Source: Epiperipatus broadwayi
Taxonomy: Eukaryota > Onychophora > Udeonychophora > Euonychophora > Peripatidae
NCBI GenBank assembly: GCA_028023455.1
Contig: JAQFVV010000013.1
Span: 10,580,579-10,644,578 of the forward strand
Reading direction: 5' to 3'
DNA: 64,000 nucleotides
The notes under the pieces were generated by a model that was not told the origin of the DNA, ran no database searches, and saw only the letters and a program-made list of their open reading frames with translations. Below, one piece after another: positions 47,745 through 59,479 of this stretch (position 1 is its first letter; each line of letters starts with the position of its first letter). A program made the translations under genes and the position numbers.

Positions 47745-50700
47745 ATATCTCAAACATACAACTCATTCATTCCAACACATATATATAATATCAATATACA
47801 CATTCACCAAAGAGTGCAACTATACACCAGAATTGTATTTATTAAATGATTTAATCTACTTTTATAATTACTTTCTTTAAGTTGGGACAAAGTGCATATT
47901 TCTTAATTTATTATTATATGTCCATTTAATATAGAGAGAAACTCAAAGTTACCTCATTTCAGAGTGAATATTCATGTGTTTAAGGCTGATGATCTGTAAG
48001 CTTACAGTATTACAATGGCAATTGTCCTAGTGAGAATTGTTGGTCTGGAAGACAATGAAAGATTCCATAACATTTTTGTATAAGATAATCCATGCTAGAG
48101 GTTATGTAGGTGATTCTATAATTGATTGCATGAAAGTTCTTGCTGTTTGGAGTTCCATGATCATTTCACTTGCTTGAAATAGACAGCTAAAATCTCCATA
48201 GATAAAGATCAGGCAGGTCACAAAATAGCTGTACACTGGGTTAGGTTAATGAATCAACATGCATTTTTACCCCAGCATTTCAATGGAGTCCATTCTTATT
48301 AAATTTTATTAATTAATAAAATCACTTTTTTAAAATTTACTTTCCATGCTTCTTTCTCTATAATGGTCTTTTCCAAATAACTACAAAATCAAAAAAAATA
48401 ATATAGTTCTATTCTTTTATCTTTCTTTCACCTCATTTTTTTTTCTATCCATATGCTGATGACCATCTCAGGAATGCTTTTAGTATGATCAGGTTTCCAT
48501 TGTTCCAAAATACTTAGTGGCCAATTCTTGGAATTCTGACAAGTATCATTAACAGAAATCACCTGTGGCTCAACTTGCAATCCCTTTTATTACTCTCCAG
48601 CCTTATATTTTAATTTGCCTTCATTAAGAAACATGTGCTACTAATGACATTATTTAAATAACTATAACTTACGATAATAAACAACAAAAATATATAAATG
48701 AAAAAAATATAAAAATACAACTCTGCACATAAACGCTCCTCTTCATCTCCACATACAAATCTATCTGTTAGCAAGTAATTCTATACAACATGTGTAATAA
48801 ATATATATGTATATGTTCATGCCTTTAAATGGTTAATGTATTTTACTCACACTCTTTTGTAACAGGGTTCAAATGTATATCTATAAATTTTCTCACATCT
48901 ATTAATTTAATTCATAATAACATTTGCAATAAACACTATTTTGTAATCATTATTGCCTTTTACTTCCTTTAGTACCCATATTCGAACCCAGCTACTGTTA
49001 CAGTACTATTGATAGTAGTATCACATACTACTTTTAGCAATCTCTTGTTAATATCAGAGCATTCTGTGTGCAAGGAATAGTCTGTTCATCATTTGTATAC
49101 ACCTGAATGTGATTGAATAAGATAATTAAACAGTTAATATGGAAATATATAAATTGTACCTATATTATTTTTTATTTACTGGAAATAAATTTTATTGAAA
49201 TACAATATTATTTATTTTTTATCATCATTTCATGAGTCTTTAGTACTTAATTATATTATAGTGCTAATTTAAGTGTATGTTAGTATGATAATTGGATAAA
49301 GTTTAAACATGGTTTTGGTGCCCTCTTATTTAAATATTTTAGGGGTATCTAAACTGCACTATATTGTTAGATAGAAATAAAATTGTTAGACTAATAATGA
49401 GTTTGCATATTTATAAATTTGAAAAAGATTCTATAATTAGATTATAGCTATTTAAATACTTTAAGATTTATCTTATTAATTTTAAGTCGTTGTTAATTAT
49501 TTTTGTAAACCAAATATACAGTTTTGTAAATAATTTTTACATACAGAGACTAATAACTGAGAGATAGTAAAATTTTCTTTGAATCTCAAATAAAAATGTA
49601 ATTATACATTTTTTATATGGTTGACAAATTTGTCACTCTTTTCCCATGCTTCATCATTATATACATATAGCACCCTACTGTCACAATGTATATAAAGTTT
49701 CTTTAAAAACATATAGAAAAAAATAATGAAATATGTAAGAAAAAAAATTTTCAAAATGGTATTAATTTGGATTTAAATCCATGCTTAAATAGAAACTGTA
49801 TCTGTCTAGAAAGCTATTTCTGGATTGAATTCCTGACAAAGAAATGTATAATTAGAAAATCATAGTTTGGTTAATTGCATGAAATTGAATTCTATCTGAA
49901 ACTCTGTCGCTCAATATTACTCAATTTTTAAAGACTAAAGAAAGAAGAAAACCTTACATTAGTAATATTATTACAATATTAGAAAATATAATTTATTTGG
50001 ATTATTCATTGAATAAAAAGTTTACAAACAGACCGATGTAATTCCCAGTTTGGGACTAATATGTAAAAAGTATCTAGAAAAAATACTTTTAAATGTAAAA
50101 AAATAAAAGGTGAATTAGGAGCCAATACCTAGAAACATATGGCATTTTTTCATCAGTGGTGAAGATAGGGGAAATGGCATTACATTAAAATTGTGCTGTT
50201 TTATTGTATTGTCAAAGGAGAATACATAATCAACCATTTATCTATCAGCACTGAAAAACAGTTTAGTTGGCAATATGTCAGATTTATAAAAAAATCCTAA
50301 GCTTTCTTGAAAAATTATCAGCCACCTGCTGTCACTCTTAAGTATCACCCACATAACTTTTAATCACAGGCATGCTATTTATGCATTAAGTTTAAAATAA
50401 AATGATAAGATATAACAAACCTTACAATTGACGATTGTTATAAAATTTTAAAAATATTTTTTTTCCCATTGTTTATTAACAATTCTTGGTAAATATATGC
50501 ACACATACAGTACATGTCCATCTTGTTTTTCTTGTATTTTAACACAGATTTGATAATTTAAGTAGATTTTATCCAATGTTTATTGTAATTATTACAAGGT
50601 CATTTCTACTGAGCGGTCTCATTTAATCCTTTCATTAACATGTCTTCACCGCACGTGTTAAACACTTAACAATTTTACAAAACAGATATGTAGAATTTGT

Positions 50701-50780
50701 AAAAGTGATCATAGCGGAAAGAAAAACGTTAATCCGAAACAATTAAATCTATGAATTGAATTTTTAGAAAAAAATTGTTA
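47745..50780. other. Long AT-rich stretch, no gene recognised
   Basis: 47980-48300 is more complex and may be an old repeat. About 48965-49000 contains a minus-strand B-box-like GTAGCTGGGTTCGAATATGG, a possible SINE relic. No ORF with a domain. Confidence 0.4.
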
Positions 50781-50789
50781 ACACGATAT

Positions 50790-51440
50790 ACATATATTGG
50801 TGATTATTTATCTTTTCGACATGTGTGTGATCAAATGTTGTAGCAGTATGAGATAGCATGGATGGTTGAGGGTCGTATGAAAGTCTGAGTTCAACCCCCT
50901 ATATATTACATATAGAAGTGCAGGTATAAAAAAGCCTGTACTGTAGAAAATCATATTTTCAAAGTGTAGTGCTTTAAGGTCTGCCCAACCTTCGTACATG
51001 TATGTAAATGGATTATGTCTTGTACATGAGGGGTCAGAGTGATTCCTGGTCAACATGGGTAGAATGAAAAGGTTGGCACTAAGGTGGGCTTTGAGCATTC
51101 CATCACCAGATTTTCAATGAACTGAATGGCTGAAGAGTTGTGCAGTGGAGTGGTTTAAAGCCTGTCCATTAAAGTATGAAGATTGGCTATCTTAATATAA
51201 GCTGAGCCTTGATTGCATATATGTATGGAAATGATAATCTGGACCAACTGATGGATAGCTGATTTAGTATGAAATACATATATTGGTGATTATTTATCTT
51301 TTCAACATATGTGTGAGCAAGTGTATCAATGGTAATGAGATAGCATGGATGGTTGAGGATCGTGTATAGTCCGAGTCCAAACCCCTATACATTACATATA
51401 GAAGTGCGGGTATGAAAAAGCTTGTTTTGTAAATGAGACC
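50790..51440 (+). mobile_element. FB1-family element, two modules in tandem
   Basis: ATATTGGTGATTATTTATCT, TTTCGACATGTGTGTG, TGAGATAGCATGGATGGTTG and CCCCTATATATTACATATAG occur at about 50796-50925 and again at about 51276-51408, about 480 bp apart. Between them are the FB1 blocks CTGGTCAACATGGG, GGCTGAAGAGTTG, CTGTCCATTAAAGTATG, CTATCTTAATATAAGC, GATAATCTGGACCAACTGAT. The hammerhead at about 51239-51280 has CTGATGG for CTGATGA and is predicted dead. In the first module it is cut off. The 96-codon minus frame here is not a gene. Confidence 0.75.
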
Positions 51441-51444
51441 ATAC

Positions 51445-53030
51445 TCTTTTTAAAGGTATGTCTGGGATAATAGAAACTATGTGCATGTGAGAATTTAAAC
51501 TAATATACAAAAAATGGGGGCAGCACAAATAGATTTATAATTTATCCCCGAAAATGAGAACTGCAGCGTATTACATCAATATATATATATATATGCAGCG
51601 TATTACATCAATATATATATATATATATATAAGGGGAAGAGTAAGATTGGATGAAATAATGGAAACGTTTGTAATATCTTTATCAATATGCTACTTTTAG
51701 CATGTATAACTGCATTTCAGGCAAACCAAAATTTATAAAATATTAACAATGATTAGATAAAAATTAAACCATCTTTCAAAGAGAAAAGCATCATATTCTC
51801 TAAGAATATTGGAGAATATCGATTTCTCAGTCATTGCTCAAGAATGTCCTTCAAAGGTTAAATAATATTTGAAACAATTTTTATTAAAAAAAGCATTGGA
51901 TAAACAAATTATAATTCTGTCATTCTGGAAGAAGATGGTATGTCAAACTGTTTTATATCTGTGATGATATTATTCATCACTGTGTTTCACAACCATTTTT
52001 TTTTACTAGATAGAAAATTTTATAAATAATAATTTGTTTTACTATTATATATGTTTTTGTTTTTGTAAAAATTTGTTCTACTGATTTTATATTCATATGT
52101 TAATCATAATTGCTGCATTGGCTTTTACAATAATGTTTTATGTTGGTCTTTTGTTCTCATTATCATGGTTCTAGTAGGTTAAATCCTCATATTTTCAGAG
52201 GAACTTCTAATTTAGATTGTCAATGCTATGACATTAAATATGACTTCTGGATACTGATACTATTACACAGATGCACCATTTATTTTATACAAATTCTTGT
52301 ATATATTAATTTCCTAATATATATAATAATTATTCACGTAGAGTTTAGTTTGTCAATGTAAATTTAAGTTTACCTGAGTAAAATAAGTCATCCTCCAAGT
52401 GAACTTTCAACAAAATTGCCATTTAACTAAATAAATTTTTAGCATATTTCATATGTAAATTAAAAATCCCAACATTTATTTATTTTAATTCTGCTGAAAT
52501 GTTAGTTCGTTGTATTATAAGACTGCATAATGAATCAAGCCTCTTATATCTTTTAATTTTAATATCCTAATTCTTGTTACAAACAACCTTAACATTATCT
52601 GATTTTAAGCTGTGATCTGTTTCAATTGCATGATAAAAATTATTAAATTATATCCAAAGGCATACTTACCTTTCTTATATGTGAAAACATTGTGCCACCT
52701 ATCCCTTGAATTAGCATATTTCTTTACTATGTATTTGAAACAGCAAGAAATGTTTGTACATTTGATTAAGATTGAGACATAATAATTAACTCATCTTTTG
52801 ATTTTGTTAATAATATTAAAAACATTATCATACCTTCTAACTATAACCTGACTTTATGGATATGGAAGAGATGTGTGGTTTTTTAATAAGAAAATGCCAA
52901 TAAATATCAGAAAACATGCTGACAGATAAATAATTGAGTGATATCGTAATTGATTTTATTATTGAGTTTTTGCAATAGATATATTTTGATATGATTCCCA
53001 CATTATGAAGAAATAATTGTTATTTAATTA
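51445..53030. other. AT-rich spacer with a small tandem duplication
   Basis: GCAGCGTATTACATCAATAT plus AT repeat is duplicated at about 51563-51593 and 51596-51632. No gene. Frame 52140-52361 plus shows no domain. Confidence 0.45.
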
Positions 53031-53078
53031 TAGTTGGGAAAACTGTCTCCCTGACACCTCTCTGAGGAATTTCAAAAT

Positions 53079-53108
53079 TTTCATGCTTTGGGACTCCTCA
53101 GAGAGATG
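53079..53108 (-). ncRNA. Inverted hammerhead core
   Basis: Minus strand: CTGAGGA (53101-53095), stem II GTCCCAAAGCAT, GAAA (53082-53079), then ATTTTGAAATTCC. The core is present, but stem III and the cleavage triplet are not convincing, so it is probably inactive. Confidence 0.55.
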
Positions 53109-53136
53109 TAGGGTATGTTCAGACACTCTCCCTGAC

Positions 53137-53179
53137 ACCTCTCTGAGGAGTGCCAAAGCATGAAAACATGGTCAGGGGT
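53137..53179 (+). ncRNA. Type I hammerhead ribozyme, intact core, weak stem III
   Basis: Stem I ACCTCT (53137-53142) with AGGGGT (53174-53179), six pairs including one G-U. CTGAGGA is at 53143-53149. Stem II GTGC-CAAA-GCAT (53150-53161) has four pairs. GAAA is at 53162-53165. Stem III is short, with the A15.1-U16.1 pair, a mismatch and one C-G. The triplet is GTC with cleavage after C53173. Confidence 0.82.
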
Positions 53180-53339
53180 TTGGGGAGGGTTTCCTGACAG
53201 AGATATTTTAAGTGCTGGCTCTGGCTAAGCATTTATCATAAAGCTTGTAGAGGAATTGGCAATCCTCACTGTTAATAACTTACAAGTTTAAGAGATAGGG
53301 TCATGTGATCTATGAATTGATCTATGACTCTTATTTTGA

Positions 53340-53935
53340 CTATTTATAGTCTTTCACTTTATATCTTTATTAAAAGTGGCCAAAATACTATTAAAATAAT
53401 TATAAATACACCAAATCTTGGAAATCTATTTTAATATATATTTCATTTTGGTGGCAAAAAAATAAAAAACAAGTTTTTAAAAGATTTGATGTATTTTATA
53501 ATTATTTTATGTGTAATTTACCATTAAAGCACATAGAAAATTATATACTTTCTTTATTTTGAATTATTCTTCTGATGTAATATACAAATACTGTTTATTT
53601 ATAAATCTAATGAGCTAATTGATGAAATGTCTAATTAATTAAATTCTAAAATTAATCTTAAATGATTTTAAAATTTGGTTGTAGAAAATAAATTGGCATA
53701 TTTAAACTTGAAACTACTAATAAATAATAGTACGACTGATTATATAATAATTATCAATCTGTTTAACATTAAAATATTTATAGGGTAGATATCAATTATT
53801 CTGCAAGTTCATAAATTTGCAAGTTCCAAATCATTCAATTATAAGAATTATAGACTATGTTGTTATGAGCACTATAAATTAATATATTAAGAAATATGCC
53901 AAGAAATTTATTAATGTTATCTCTAAAAATATACA
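53340..53935. other. AT-rich spacer, nothing recognised
   Basis: No gene or structured repeat seen. Confidence 0.4.
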
Positions 53936-53944
53936 TTGTGGAAA

Positions 53945-55185
53945 TATGTAAATATATTTCAAAGAGCCTTAGATGTATAATAATAAAAATGAAATTTCAA
54001 CAAGATAGATTTTTCTACTATATGTCTCTAATTTACTGACATATAATTAGATGATGGGATATTTTTGGCTAAATGCCTTTAGAAAAATCCAAAATTTATT
54101 TAAACTTTTAAATATATTTAACTAACCTGTGTAATATTATTAATAGTTAATAATATTAGACAGATTAGTATATAAGGTAATGTTTCAAGTGATATTCTTT
54201 TCTCTTCTTCAAATGCTAGTACTAGCATAGGAATAAAATATAGGACAGAAAGATTTATGGTTTTCTAAATTTACAATAATACTCTTGCCAACTAGCAATT
54301 CTTGGTAGCAACAGTCAGTACAAAATTGATATACTTATTTGTGAAGTGTCTTCTTGCTTTTTCAATTTTCTTATGAGAACAAGGTTAATTATGGTTTTCA
54401 AACATTACAAATTATCCCACTATGGTGACTTATAGTGTTAGTAGTGAAGCTTCTTCAATTTTTTTATTTTTTCCTCTTTGTCCAAGATTTTTATCTTTTT
54501 CCATACATGGTCTGCTACTTTAAATAATTTGTGGTTTTTTCTTTAATTATTACTTTGTGCTTATTCACTCATTTTTCATCAAGTCAGCTGATTTCACTGA
54601 TGTATGTCCTTCTATATTCAATGATATTTTATAGTTGCAGGTTTGTTTTTAGCATTTTCAGATTGGGTTTTGTAGAGATTATGATTATTTCTAATGTACT
54701 ATGGCTTTGGAACTCCTAGATTCTATAAAATCCAAACTCAAAATGTTGCCGCTCACATTCCAATATCCATAAGTGAACCTATTGTAACTATAATGTTGGA
54801 CACCACTTATTAATCTTAAATGGAAAAATCAGATTATTCATAGATGAGTATGTTAAATTTCTACTGATTATTGCCTTTGACAAAATAGTCTAATATCTCA
54901 TCTCAAATTTAGTATTGATGAATCTAAAAAACCTGGTTTTATTCCTATACTGATACTGTCATCAGACAGACTATAGCAACTGAAGAAGAGAGTAGAATAA
55001 TATTAATCTATGTGTTGTTAGTAATAGATGAATATATTTAGAAACTTGAAATAAAATTTGATTTTTTTTAAAGTCACTTAATAATTAATTCTAGATGATG
55101 GGAATAGACCAACATGTAATTACAAATAAAATTTATTATCACAATCTTTTAGGCAAACATTTTTACTGGCATATTAAAAAATGAC
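53945..55185 (-). mobile_element. Second Penelope-like element, decayed, with inverted arms
   Basis: The minus strand of about 54440-54660 translates, with stops, to YKISLNIEGHTS, KSADLMKNE and, further on, VADHVWKKIKILDKE-like residues. These fit the GIY-YIG region (Y.I.C...C...YIGQT..., then R..EH and VA.H.W......WD...L..E). About 53950-54235 and about 54985-55180 are inverse arms. The right one (CAACTGAAGAAGAGAGTAGAATAATATT, about 54977-55005) is homologous to the centre of the foldback element at 21939-22478. More diverged than the 46 kb copy. Exact ends and TSD not determined. Confidence 0.6.
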
Positions 55186-55189
55186 TTTA

Positions 55190-56525
55190 GAATATATTTT
55201 TGAACTTCAACAACTTTAAATATCACCAAAGATATAATAATATCCTGGATCATGCTAATGCTGTTTACAAGATGTAATACCCAGTGCTTCTTGTTCTTTT
55301 AAATACATATGAGGAATAAGAGCTAGTTTGGGGCTAAGATGGCATAACATGTTTACATATATATAAAAACTAAATCTACCCCTGGATGTAATTCAATATT
55401 TTTCAATTATGAAATTGAAACGGCTATGGTAAATCGATAACATTAAGGCTGTTTGTAAGATGAGGAAGAATATTAAAGAAATGTAAAAAAGGGATTGATT
55501 TACTGTGCATTTTAATAATACAATGAACTATTATCTAAACAGTATTGAAATAATTAAATGTTGGATTTTTGACAAAATGCAAAGTATTTATTTAGTTTAG
55601 TTATTATTGGTGAACGTCTTTGAAAATAGACAATGATTTATTATACTCAAACAATAGTTGAACTGTTGAATATAATCATTATAAATATTTCGAAGTCGGT
55701 TTGGAACATTATTATATATAGTCGCAATAATGAAATATTATATATTAATTTTGAAAATTATTTTATGACTAACTAAAAATTAATAATTTCGCAAATATTA
55801 AAAATTAATTGATTTTCACTTATTTTGGCAAATTTATCATTAAATTTTAATGAAGCGTTTATTGCCATAATATTCTCATTTTTCTTTCTCCTTTATTAAA
55901 ATAATTATTAATAATAGGAGCTGCAGAATTTTCAAATTAAATATTACAAAAACCGATCGACGATTGGACGTGACATCTCTCAAGATTTATTCACATGTAA
56001 TTTAAGGTCACTTATCCTATTTATTATATATACATCTATGTGGTCTCCGTGTTAAAATTTTTTCCAATAGTACGTTCAAATAGTCATGATCAAGTCCAAT
56101 TATATATTTAATTATATAACTGCACCATCTCTTAAATACGAATTATTTTAGCATTTCATATTTAAATCTTAATCATAAACTCTTCTGACTGCAAAAGCTT
56201 CTCAAGTATTTCACAAAAAAAGCTATGAAGAATACATTACTCACGAGATTAGTTAACTTCAGTCTAGTGACAATCTTATAAAAAAAAATTGTGAATTTCC
56301 TTTTAATTAAAAATGGGTAAATACTTATATATTGATCATCAATTTGATGTAAATTTGGGTTGCTATTCGGTTATCTGGAGAAAAAAAACCCTAAAGCTAG
56401 TAAATTCTCATCTATCTAAAATTTACATTCCCACCACATTCCACTCACAATCAAATCTTATTTCATGTTCACGGCAGATAGATATACAAATGCACTGTGC
56501 CATGAGAGTCTTCAATATGTATATG
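55190..56525. other. AT-rich spacer, no gene recognised
   Basis: Frame 56313-56531 plus (72 codons) shows no domain. Nothing structured was recognised between 55200 and 56500. Confidence 0.4.
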
Positions 56526-56529
56526 TATT

Positions 56530-57445
56530 AGATATATTCAAAATTTCACTCAACCACACATTCTTGAAATATATGATTAAAAACAACTGAAAAAGATTTA
56601 AAGATCCAAAGAAACTTGAACCAGTATTCTTCAACAAGTGGAAAATGCTATTTAATGTAAAATACAACTTGGGAGTCATGTAAATTTTTTCAGATGGCTT
56701 TACTTACATGTGTTGTGTTAGAATGAACATTTCAAACACAATGTATCTTTAAAAGATATTAATAGGAAAAATAGAAATAAATTTGAATGATTTCACGCAT
56801 TATGTTTAATTAAAAAGCTCTCTAGAAAGGGTTAAAATGTACATTAAGGTTAAAAATAATCTTTAGTTTAATAAATGATTAGTAATAATCATTAATAAAT
56901 TTATCTGAAATGTTGCTGTCAAAGTTGTGAGTGCAGAAAGTTTGATATTTGTAAATAAAAATATAATATATATACACACATGTGTGAGAATACAATTTTG
57001 AGGTTCTTTCTAGTGTAGCCACTTATTATTACTGCCACCATCTAAATAAATAGTATGAGTAGATCATAGTTGTTGCCACTCTCACTACATATAAAATATT
57101 TTTAGTTTAGAGATAGATTCGTATATTTTATCTTTTTACTTATTTTTATTTTGTAATCTCATTCATAAACGCCATTGAACATTTGTCTTTTATTATATCT
57201 TTATTTCAGTGAATTTAAAAAAAATGGGGAAATTATGGAGGTGTTTAACTCCGTGTGTAAAATAAATAAAAAATCAGATATATTAATTTTTAACTAAGAT
57301 TTAAAGTTTATATCTGTGCTAGAGATAATTTCTAGTTCGATAATGATTAATAATAATCATTATTGTATTTATCTGAAATGGATGGCGTCAAAGTTGTGAG
57401 TGGAGGAAGTTTGTCAATGGTAAATGAAAATGTAACATTATTTTA
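56530..57445 (+). repeat. Two direct copies of the FB3 repeat unit
   Basis: TTAGTTTAATAAATGATTAG, TAATAATCATTAATAAATTT, ATCTGAAATGTTGCTGTCAA and AGTTGTGAGTGCAGAAAGTT (about 56860-56955) recur as CGATAATGATTAATAATAAT, CATTATTGTATTTATCTGAA and GTCAAAGTTGTGAGTGGAGG (about 57340-57415). CACTCAACCACACATTCTTG at about 56547 also matches the spacer of 61049-61556. These are diverged members of the foldback family whose best copy is at 61.0-61.6 kb. Confidence 0.65.
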
Positions 57446-57519
57446 GTCTTTTCAGCATTTATTTTTAATTCTGCTTTTTTTCTTGCATTTATTAGTTCTT
57501 ATAATATTTCATCAACTTT

Positions 57520-57643
57520 AAAACATTAGTCTTGCATTGGTGGTCGAGAGGTCAGCGTGATTGCCTTGCACTTGCAGGCAGTTGCCCGGGTTGCGGGTTC
57601 GCTTCCCGGCCGATGCTATGACACTTAAAAAAAAAAAACTTTA
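57520..57643 (+). mobile_element. Ultrashort tRNA-like SINE (copy A) with 14-15 bp TSD and A tail
   Basis: ACTTTAAAACATTA occurs before (about 57517-57531) and after (about 57636-57650) the insert. The insert is a tRNA-like head GCATTGGTGGTCGAGAGGTC...GGGTTCGCTTCCCGGCCGATGC. Its seven-pair acceptor stem is intact, its A box (TGGTCGAGAGG) and B box (GGTTCGCTTCC) are good, and it has a TGCCT/AGGCA anticodon stem. It is followed by TATGACACTT and about 12 A. There is almost no SINE body, so this is a tRNA-only SINE. The GCATTGG/CCGATGC ends recall tRNA-Gly, while the long variable region recalls Ser/Leu. Isotype uncertain. Confidence 0.9.
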
Positions 57644-57691
57644 AAACATTAATTTCCGAATCAATAAATCATTTGCAAAACTAGGTGATTT

Positions 57692-57796
57692 GTAGAGCGT
57701 TGGTGGTTGAGTGGTCAGCATAGCTACCTTCCAAGCAGTTGTCCCGGGTTTGCGGGTTCGTTTCCCGGCCAATACGTTGACACATGAGAAAAAAAC
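57692..57796 (+). mobile_element. Ultrashort tRNA-like SINE (copy B) with 13-14 bp TSD
   Basis: AAACTAGGTGATTT lies before (about 57679-57692) and after (about 57794-57808). The head reads GCGTTGGTGGTTGAGTGGTC, AGCATAGCTACCTTCCAAGC, AGTTGTCCCGGGTTTGCGGG, TTCGTTTCCCGGCCAATACG, then TTGACACATGAG and seven A. Inserted about 60 bp downstream of copy A in the same LINE relic and the same orientation. Confidence 0.9.
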
Positions 57797-59479
57797 TAGG
57801 TGATTTAAATCCTCTTTATGTATTTCTAATTTTATTTTAGCCAGTAAAATATTTCTTTTATTATGTTAGTTTTCTTATGGTCAGTGTAATTTATTTACTG
57901 CTTCTGCATTTTGATAAATATTTTTCAGATTTGTCAGTGACCTGGATTTATGACTTAAAATGTTCCAAAACTTTAATCACCTGGGAAATGTTTACAACAT
58001 CAAATGCTTTTTTATAATGTACTAATCCAATGCAAAATGTCAACCGACACTCATTAATATTTTTAATAACTTTTCTCCATACTTGAATGTGATTTAATGC
58101 TATAACTATCTTAACTATTTGTTTTGAGCCCCAAGTTCTTTGTAGATGAGTTTTACTTGTCATAGTAAAGTTAATTAGTATTTAGTAAAAATAAAAAATA
58201 GGACTGACATGTCAAAACTAATATTTCTGTGATGGCAAATATCTTTTTTTTAAAATTTTCTTAAATATTAATATGTAGCTGAAAATATCTTTATGATTAC
58301 GATATTTGATATATAGTTTTGACAACAATTGCTCTACTTTTCGCCTGTTTTTTTAAAAACACCTATATTGATTGCATAATTTACAGAATTTTTTCTATTC
58401 TTCATAGATTTAGTTATAGTCATTTTTCTTCATTTAAAATACTTAGCATTTGTAATTCTAGTGACTAATTTATTTTTTCATTTCTTATTATTATATATTT
58501 CTTTTGTAGAACTCTTCTAAAGTCTTCACAATGTCCTCTGCTTTTTTTTGGGGGGGGGATTAATGCCATATTTTCCTTTTATTACAGAAACATTCTTATT
58601 ACTAATACACAGAAATTATTTTATACTATTGGATGTTTTTTCCTCTTTTATATCTTTTCTTGTAATCATTCAATTTTTTTATGACATCATTAATTCATTT
58701 TATAAAATCCCCGATATTCTGCTATTTTACAGAATTCTGGATATTCATTTGTTCTAAATGAATCTTTTTAAATATTTGTTTATTCCTTTTTTCCTTCATA
58801 TATTGTTATTTTACTTACAGATTTAGTGATGAATTCTTTCTTTTTTTATATGTATTGTGTGTATAGTAGTTTTTAGTAGGATTATATTGAACTCATTCAA
58901 GTCTAAGCTATTATTAAAGTTTTTTATCTTAAATATAATAGAATATTTCTGAAGATTGAAAATATCAACTATGAAAATAGTCTTTTTTAACTGTTGAATA
59001 TCTTCAGATTTCCATTACTAGATATTTTGTATCTCACTAAATGAAGATAAATTGTAGTTTTGAATCTAGTAAATGTTATAGCCTTAAAATATATATTTTC
59101 TGTTAGTCACATTATGACTATAGAGAGAGAATTTTACTGTATCTTCATTTGGATGCTTTCATGGTCATTATCATATCAGATTTTACTTAAAAATATATAC
59201 ATATATATATTGAAAATTCCACAAATCTATATCCCTTCCCATTTTCCACAATTTTTTCATCCTTCAACTAATTTTCACTTCTAATGTTAAAATCTTCTAT
59301 GATTATTTTTAAATGCTGTTGGAAACTTTTTGGTTTTAAATATGAATAATATGCATTAAGACTAGTTATATATTAATAATTGATTTAAAAATCAAATATA
59401 TTGTAAATCATTACAATGTTCTTCTTCCATGTTTAGTTTATGATTTCCCTTATCTTTACATGTCAGTTATTTTTTAAAG

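Larger units (their letters stand above)
53040..53335. mobile_element. Hammerhead retroelement copy with rearranged 5' end
   Basis: CTCCCTGACACCTCTCTGAGGA occurs directly repeated at about 53047 and 53128, and a minus-oriented hammerhead block (53079-53101) lies between them. The right half continues as in 29.5-29.7 kb (TGGTCAGGGG, AGATATTTTAAGTGCT, AAGCATTTATC, AAAGCTTGT, GGGTCATGTGATCTATGA...ATGACTCT). A TSD could not be fixed. Probably a small foldback copy with a local rearrangement. Confidence 0.78.
57480..59470 (-). pseudogene. LINE relic: endonuclease and reverse-transcriptase regions
   Basis: Read right to left: an EDFNIRSEN-like motif (about 59250-59285) where APE endonucleases have GDFNAKVG, an EDIVKTLEEFYKR-like stretch near 58505-58540, a KLYIKYRNHKDIF stretch near 58270-58320, and CIGLVHYKKAFDVVNISQVI, K-V-L-E-H (57948-58040), the RT motif with YKKAFD. 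Frames are broken throughout. The order EN then RT matches APE-type non-LTR elements. Two tRNA-like SINEs are inserted in the 3' part. The 71-codon minus frame at 57948-58163 belongs to it. Plus-strand frames over it are shadows. Confidence 0.7.

Noticed and set aside
57535-57620. Functional tRNA gene
   Set aside because: TSD, A tail, several dispersed copies, long anticodon loop and unclear isotype favour a SINE.
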